Positions 59,553 to 64,000 of a stretch of DNA of 64,000 bases are shown piece after piece. Within the stretch, counting starts at the first letter, position 1. Every line of letters starts with the position of its first letter. The stretch is from positions 20,866 to 84,865 of the forward strand of contig NZ_KB933407.1 of assembly GCF_000392615.1 (NCBI RefSeq), given 5' to 3'. Origin of the DNA: Lysinibacillus sphaericus OT4b.31. GTDB lineage: Bacteria; Bacillota; Bacilli; Bacillales_A; Planococcaceae. The translations under genes and the position numbers were made by a program. The notes under the pieces are model-generated. The model did not search any database and was not told where the DNA came from. It saw only the letters and a list, made by a program, of their open reading frames with translations.

Positions 59553-60293
59553 ATGGAATACTTGTTATTTTTATTGATTGGAGTTGCGGGTAACGTGATT
59601 GGCACGTTAGTCGGAGGGGGTGGATTAATTACATTACCTACAATGATGTTGATGGGGGTACCGGTTCACTCAGCGATTGGGGCGAATAAGGTGTCCAATA
59701 TGGTCAGTGCTTTTTCAAGCTTTTATACGATTTATAGAAGAAAGGAATTATCTTGGGCAGAAATGCGTTCCGTGTTATTAGTGTCCTTAGTTGGTGGCAC
59801 ACTTGGCGGGCTATTCGCCTCATATATGAGTAGTCAAACATTGACTCTAATTGCGATTATTCTACTTGGCTTTGCACTTGTCACGTCCTTTATTGGTGGG
59901 TCAGACTTTGGTAATAAGGAAAGTTTTACGATGAATCGCATAAATGGACCAATTCTGCTCGCTGTTGGCTTCTATGATGGATTATTTGGCCCTGGTAGTA
60001 GTACATTGGCGCTGTATACATATGCACATCAAAAAATAACGTACATGAAAGCGGTGGTTTTATCTCGTGTTGGTGTTTTTGCTATGTGTTCAGGAGCAGC
60101 GGTTACCTATATTGCAACGGGTAAAATTGAATGGTCACTGACACTAGTGTTAATGGTCGGGTCGATTATTGGCGCGCAAATTGGCATTGTCCTTGCAAGG
60201 AAGGTAAAGGCAAACCACGTAAAAATCTTGCTGCGCGTTGTAACAATTGTGCTTATTCTACAGCTTGTCTATGATTTCTTCACACAGTTATAG
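59553..60293 (+). CDS. TauE/SafE (TSUP) family exporter
   Basis: 246 aa from ATG 59553 (GAAGAAGGA upstream). Motifs GTLVGGGGLITLPTMM and VGFYDGLFGPGSSTLAL define the family. Second TSUP protein in the window (other at 14323). Putative sulfite or organosulfonate export. It lies 11 bp upstream of the nuclease gene, possibly in one transcript. Confidence 0.88.
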   Translation: MEYLLFLLIGVAGNVIGTLVGGGGLITLPTMMLMGVPVHSAIGANKVSNMVSAFSSFYTIYRRKELSWAEMRSVLLVSLVGGTLGGLFASYMSSQTLTLIAIILLGFALVTSFIGGSDFGNKESFTMNRINGPILLAVGFYDGLFGPGSSTLALYTYAHQKITYMKAVVLSRVGVFAMCSGAAVTYIATGKIEWSLTLVLMVGSIIGAQIGIVLARKVKANHVKILLRVVTIVLILQLVYDFFTQL

Positions 60294-60304
60294 GGAGGGG
60301 TAAT

Positions 60305-61240
60305 ATGTTTGAAATTACATCATATCCAGCTTTTTCGTGGTCATTTTCACGACATAAAACGTTAACGAGCTGTTCCAGAAAATATGGCTATGAATACTAT
60401 TTTGCACATAATGGCTGGCTAAGCTATAATGTGGAGCCATTCCATCAGCATGTCTACCGCCTAAAAAAACTGCAGTCGATGCCGATTTTATTTGGGCAGA
60501 TTGTCCATCATTTGATTGAACAGACGATCACTCATTATATTCAAACTGGTGAAGTCACGTCACTTGCTGAACTTGTCAATCGTGCACGTGGTCAGCTAAA
60601 TGCAGCATTTATCGATTCTACAAGGCATGTGGATTTATGGAGACAAAAGCCCAATAAATTTTATATGATGCAGGAAATCTATTATGCTGGGCGACTTAGT
60701 CCTGAGCTAGTCCATGACTATAAGAAACGATTGGAAGCGGTGTTGGAAAACTTTCTACAAAGTGAGACGTTGCAGCGAATCACCGCACGAACGGGCTCTT
60801 TACGCATTGGTGAACCCGAACAATTTCGTTCCATGAAGATCGAGGATATACAAGTTTTTGTCGTAATGGACTTTCACTATTATGACGATCTGGAGGATAA
60901 GTGGGTCATTATTGACTGGAAAACGGGCGGGGAATCCGAGGACGATCGTCAACAATTAGCGCTCTATGCCTACTATATTCAACAAAAATATGGTGTAGCG
61001 CTCGAACAAATTGATGTTTACAATGAATACTTATTGACGGGACAACGAAAAAAATACACCTTTACAACGTTTGATATGGATAATATTTTGCACACTTTTC
61101 AACGCAGTGTGTTGGAAATGAAAAAGTACCAAGCTGATATTTTCATCAACGAGCCAGTGGATTTTGAGGACTTTGAAAAAACCCTTGATGACTGGCGGTG
61201 TAAGGGCTGTAATTATAAAGAATTATGCACTCAGTTTTAA
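60305..61240 (+). CDS. PD-(D/E)XK nuclease, AddB/Cas4-like with Fe-S cysteines
   Basis: 311 aa. Nuclease motifs: GQIVHHLIE (motif I His), VVMDFHYYDD, VIIDWKTGGE and QLALYAYYIQ. Cys23 plus C299, C302 and C308 (CKGC...LC) match the 4Fe-4S cluster of AddB, Cas4 and RecB-like nucleases. No helicase or CRISPR partner nearby. Likely a single-strand exonuclease for DNA repair; possible defence role is speculative. GGAGGGG precedes the ATG. Confidence 0.88.
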   Translation: MFEITSYPAFSWSFSRHKTLTSCSRKYGYEYYFAHNGWLSYNVEPFHQHVYRLKKLQSMPILFGQIVHHLIEQTITHYIQTGEVTSLAELVNRARGQLNAAFIDSTRHVDLWRQKPNKFYMMQEIYYAGRLSPELVHDYKKRLEAVLENFLQSETLQRITARTGSLRIGEPEQFRSMKIEDIQVFVVMDFHYYDDLEDKWVIIDWKTGGESEDDRQQLALYAYYIQQKYGVALEQIDVYNEYLLTGQRKKYTFTTFDMDNILHTFQRSVLEMKKYQADIFINEPVDFEDFEKTLDDWRCKGCNYKELCTQF

Positions 61241-61449
61241 GTTGAATAAATGAGCAAGTGACCAAAAAGTGACTAATTAATTTAAATCATCAAAATGGTC
61301 GCTTGCATCATTTTTATCCTTGCTTGTTAAATGGCTATAGGTGTTGATTGTCATGTATATAGGCGTGACCTAATTGCAAAATTTTTAGTTTTCTAATTTC
61401 AATATCAAATTGAAGCGTTTTGTCTACATAGATAGTATGATTTTCAAAA

Positions 61450-62105
61450 TCAAAAGACTCCAAGCAATCCTGCTACTTCTGCTAATCGAAGTCCAACTAT
61501 GGCAGCCAAATTAATCTGGACCTTGTGTTTAGGGTATACACCTTCTAATACTTTGAAAAGATGTTTTAACTGTTCTTCACTGTAAAATTCTAAGTCCTTC
61601 TTTTTAGGGTCCAATCGGGGAGATTTAATGCCATCCATAGGATTCTCCTTAATTAACTTCCATTCAATCGCTTTAGAGAAGACGCTTTTTAAAGCTGTAT
61701 ATTGCCCTTTTGCTACACTAGGACATCTCTCGACATTCCATCAGATGTAGTGTTTTGATGTTAGAAAGTTTACAATCCCCTAAATCCTCTAGAATTCCAT
61801 GTTTAAGCTTACTTTGTAAGTATCTATTGTATTGATAGATAATTCAGCTTTGACATACAAATCCATCCATCGGTCAATAAAATCTCTAAATTTAATATTC
61901 TCAACTTTTTGTAGCTTTTCATTTTCTATATTTGCTACTTCGATTTCGAAATCGGTCATAGTCTTATTTATAGCACGATCTGACATTGATTTCATACGAA
62001 CGGTTTTAGTATATCTAAGTCGTTCTCCAGTATCTTCATCATAGCCATGTTCAACAGTGACTTTTATTCGTGGTACTCCTATTTTAGTTGGAGGTAAGAC
62101 TGTGT
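61450..62105 (-). pseudogene. second tyrosine integrase, fragmentary
   Basis: Minus strand. The N-terminal part (PRIKVTVEHGYDEDTGERL, NKTMTDFEIEVANIE, FIDRWMDLYVKAELSINTID) is separated by shifts from a middle fragment (SKAIEWKLIKENPMDGIK, DLEFYSEEQLKHLFKVLE) that reaches the first catalytic Arg (GLRLAEVAGL) and stops. The HxxR and Tyr portions are absent. A former integration site, unrelated in sequence to the fumC element integrase. Confidence 0.75.
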
Positions 62106-62145
62106 AACTTCATTTGAAAGCAATTAAATAAGGGGAGTGGTTAAT

Positions 62146-62388
62146 ATGGGAGAAAAAAGAATTGAATACACAGGTGAAGGCTGTTCGTTATGGGTGAAAA
62201 ATAATTCGGATGAAGAGATTTTTCACTTCGTGGTCAGCGAATTTAAACAAGAGGTTAACGGTGGTATCGAAGATGAAGAAAAGTCCGGGTTAGTACTAAG
62301 TATCGAGGACATGAGGGAATTTCAAAAGGTACTAAGGGAGTCTTTGGAACATGAAAGACAACAAAAGCCTACCTCGTGTATGCCTTAA
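62146..62388 (+). CDS. small hypothetical protein (80 aa)
   Basis: ATG 62146 with AAGGGGAG 9 bases upstream. Beta-rich start (RIEYTGEGCSLWVKNNS), then an acidic helix (SIEDMREFQKVLRESLEHER). Likely phage-derived given its place between an integrase remnant and a phage zinc-finger remnant. Not recognised. Confidence 0.6.
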   Translation: MGEKRIEYTGEGCSLWVKNNSDEEIFHFVVSEFKQEVNGGIEDEEKSGLVLSIEDMREFQKVLRESLEHERQQKPTSCMP

Positions 62389-62523
62389 AGTAAGAAATGA
62401 GAAGGTTAAAGCAGAATAATGAGGTGGTAAATGTGAAGCAAGCGTCATTATGCCATACAAAAACGAATGGGTGCAGGAATACATTGAAGAAGGCTGGCAC
62501 ACCAAGAAAGTGTGGGCTTTATC

Positions 62524-62809
62524 ATGAAAGCAGAAAAGCTTGAAAAGCGAATTGACATATTACAGAAAATCGATGCTTTGCAATCGAAATGTGAATGTAC
62601 AAGCATTTCCACATCGGTAGATTGTAAGAATTGTATTGGAGCTTAAAAAGCTAGGTGTTCAATTACTTAAATACACAAAACCTCGGAGACGAATTGATGT
62701 AAAAAATGAGTTGGAGTTGCTTAGTAGAAAGAAATGGTGCAAGAAAAGGGTGCATAAAACAGTAAAGAAAAGAGGAGTAATTCCTGCACTAAAGGTTAAT
62801 CACTCCTAA
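62524..62809 (+). pseudogene. phage zinc-finger protein, frameshifted
   Basis: ATG 62524 reads KAEKLEKRIDILQKIDALQSKCECTSIST...CKNCIG; after a +1 shift near 62637 the frame continues ELKKLGVQLLKY, KPRRRIDVKNEL, RKKWCKKRVHKTVKK to TAA 62809. The CxC...CxxC pattern and basic tail resemble small phage DNA-binding zinc-finger proteins of Bacilli. A short decayed frame (MPYKNEWVQEYIEE) precedes it at ~62450. Confidence 0.6.
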
Positions 62810-62872
62810 CTATGAAAATCTATTCTTTAGAAGTTCTGAAACGAAGAGAAGCTTTACAGGGTATTTTTATCT

Positions 62873-63418
62873 CTAGACAATAGGACTTAACATTTTAAGG
62901 ATAATAGAAGCATTTACGTTTATTTGTGTGCCTCCTGCTAAAGTTTGCAGGATTACTGCTGCGGCAGAAGAATGATTCCTTAGTGTAAGAAACCCGCCGG
63001 ATGGTATAGAAATTATTGCATGACCAGTGTTTTGTTGAGTGCCTGCCCCTGAACCATGGACTGTTCCCGGAACCGGTGCACCATCTAAAAATAGTGTGAA
63101 TTGGTTAGGTTCAACACCTGATACATTGAAAATAACCTCGTAGATTCCTGGTGTGGTAACAAAAATTTGAGAGGTTCCTGGAACGTGGGTAATTCCAGTT
63201 GTAACTATGCCTGTTGTATCAAAAATAATATCTGCCTCTACAGCTACAGTTTCTGCACTAAGATTATATATATGTCCATATTCGCATAAACCGCTACATG
63301 TTGTTGGTGGTGTTACTGGAACGCCGCCAGTAATTCCACAGAGATCGACAGCTCTGAATGGTCCTATTTGTCTTCCACATAAACAGGATTGTTTATTACA
63401 GTTACTACAGTTATCCAT
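62873..63418 (-). CDS. exosporium BclA C-terminal-like protein
   Basis: 181 aa from ATG 63418 (GGAGGTGG upstream). A cysteine-rich start (CSNCNKQSCLCGRQIGPF) is followed, without any collagen-like GXT repeats, by a TNF/C1q-like jelly-roll (PGIYEVIFNVSGVEPNQFTLFLDG, HAIISIPSGGFLTLRNHSS, LAGGTQINVNASI). BclA-type domains coat spores of the Bacillus group; the CxC leader resembles exosporium-targeting leaders. A spore-surface role is likely. Confidence 0.8.
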   Translation of the reverse strand: MDNCSNCNKQSCLCGRQIGPFRAVDLCGITGGVPVTPPTTCSGLCEYGHIYNLSAETVAVEADIIFDTTGIVTTGITHVPGTSQIFVTTPGIYEVIFNVSGVEPNQFTLFLDGAPVPGTVHGSGAGTQQNTGHAIISIPSGGFLTLRNHSSAAAVILQTLAGGTQINVNASIILKMLSPIV

Positions 63419-63537
63419 TTTTCCACCTCCATTTGTAGTATTATATTCGTGTGAAAAATGGAGTAAAGGGCAATAGGCTAACAATCAACTAAAATCGTTC
63501 ATTATTGATTTTTTATTTTAAAGGAAGTTGAGTTGCA

Positions 63538-63739
63538 TGATTAAAATTAATTTATATAAATGTGAAGTGACTGCATAGGATTAATCGAAAGAAAATGTGC
63601 TGGAGAGGAAGATGATTGGCTTTGGAATGGTGGGATAGCAAAAAGCAATTACAGTTTGGGGCGATGCAAAAGCAACTATCCCGAAACTAATATATGTAAT
63701 GCGATTTTAAAACATTACAACTATACATATGTGTGAAAA
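63538..63739 (+). pseudogene. possible small decayed gene
   Basis: ATG 63538 reads MIKINLYKCEVTA then stops; the next frame from ~63570 reads CIGLIERKCAGEEDDWLWNG, AKSNYSL, NAILKHYNYTYV. Protein-like with aromatic residues. No family recognised. Confidence 0.3.
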
Positions 63740-63804
63740 GCAATTTTGAAGATGAAAAAGGTCCGAAGAAAAGATGCTGGGACATAAATAGTTTCAGTTC
63801 ACGT

Positions 63805-63840
63805 AAAAAATCGAGATTGCATCAAGCAATCTCGATTTTT
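63805..63840. terminator. terminator at the IS end
   Basis: AAAAATCGAGATTGC and GCAATCTCGATTTTT form a 15-bp stem. It lies between the transposase 3' end and the preceding gap and probably protects the insertion sequence from read-through. Confidence 0.75.
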
Positions 63841-63871
63841 GCGTTTGATTTTGACAATATGTAGTGGAGGA

Positions 63872-64000
63872 TTATCCTCGCACCGCATATTTTCTTAAAT
63901 TTACGGCCATTAATGCAAGGCCGATTTCGTTCTCAGCTTTCGATTTTCCACGGACAGAAAATCGTGTGAAACCTAAATTAGCTTTCAAGAATCCGAAAAC
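63872..64000 (-). CDS. IS1182-family transposase, C-terminal end (cut by window edge)
   Basis: Partial frame on the minus strand, entering from beyond 64000: FGFLKANLGFTRFSVRGKS and ENEIGLALMAVNLRKYAV to a stop at 63872-63874. This C-terminal motif is highly typical of IS1182-type DDE transposases. A possible IS end with CTGGGACATA lies near 63775. Confidence 0.8.
   Translation of the reverse strand, partial: VFGFLKANLGFTRFSVRGKSKAENEIGLALMAVNLRKYAVRG

Overview
The window looks like a chromosomal stretch of a low-GC, spore-forming Firmicute close to Lysinibacillus and its relatives. This is inferred from Bacillus-type AGGAGG ribosome binding sites with frequent TTG/GTG starts, Spo0M, an exosporium BclA-type protein, PadR-DUF2812 and YtrA-type operons, and a YkaA/Pit phosphate operon. 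I recognise families by eye only; no search was run.

Layout: 1-2.0 kb holds a decayed DUF3139-like gene, a pentapeptide-repeat protein and three copies of a ~154-bp structured repeat. 2.0-8.3 kb has a PadR/DUF2812/patatin group and a YtrA-type GntR + ABC-2 transporter operon, each headed by a strong palindromic operator. 8.3-17.2 kb carries spo0M, a lipoprotein/CcdA redox cluster, ynfA, an NhaC antiporter, a TSUP exporter and the DUF47-Pit operon. 17.2-34.1 kb has a large 21-bp tandem array, a two-component system with a lipoprotein, a frameshifted metallo-hydrolase, a TPR-GGDEF diguanylate cyclase, purU, an ECF sigma factor with a zinc-ribbon partner, bioY under a BirA box, an amidohydrolase, a membrane GDPD, a stalk-domain secreted protein, a second 21-bp array, an isochorismatase and a GNAT.

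34.17-45.38 kb is an ~11.2-kb integrated element. It sits in the 3' end of fumC between two identical 19-bp direct repeats and leaves the FumC protein unchanged. Its tyrosine integrase has one in-frame stop codon. The cargo mixes phage remnants (zinc-ribbon protein, HNH nuclease, truncated terminase small subunit), a broken GIY-YIG gene, a DnaQ-like exonuclease, a secreted four-cysteine protein beside a tiny membrane protein, a signal-peptide/J-domain chimera and a frameshifted SH3-Excalibur protein. Several cargo genes are truncated or fused, as if the element were a recombination patchwork.

45.4-64 kb is a mosaic of intact genes (fumC, a serine hydrolase, an M23-like membrane protein, an AAA ATPase/Eis acetyltransferase pair, a small membrane-protein cluster, a TSUP exporter, a PD-(D/E)XK nuclease, a BclA-like protein) and many decayed ones (McrB-like, ABC ATPase, PdxR, CPBP protease, a second integrase, a phage zinc-finger gene), ending in an IS1182-type transposase cut by the window edge. 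The most unusual signal is a dispersed family of 21-bp tandem arrays sharing a GACGGATA core, seen four times, always in the same orientation and mostly in intergenic DNA.
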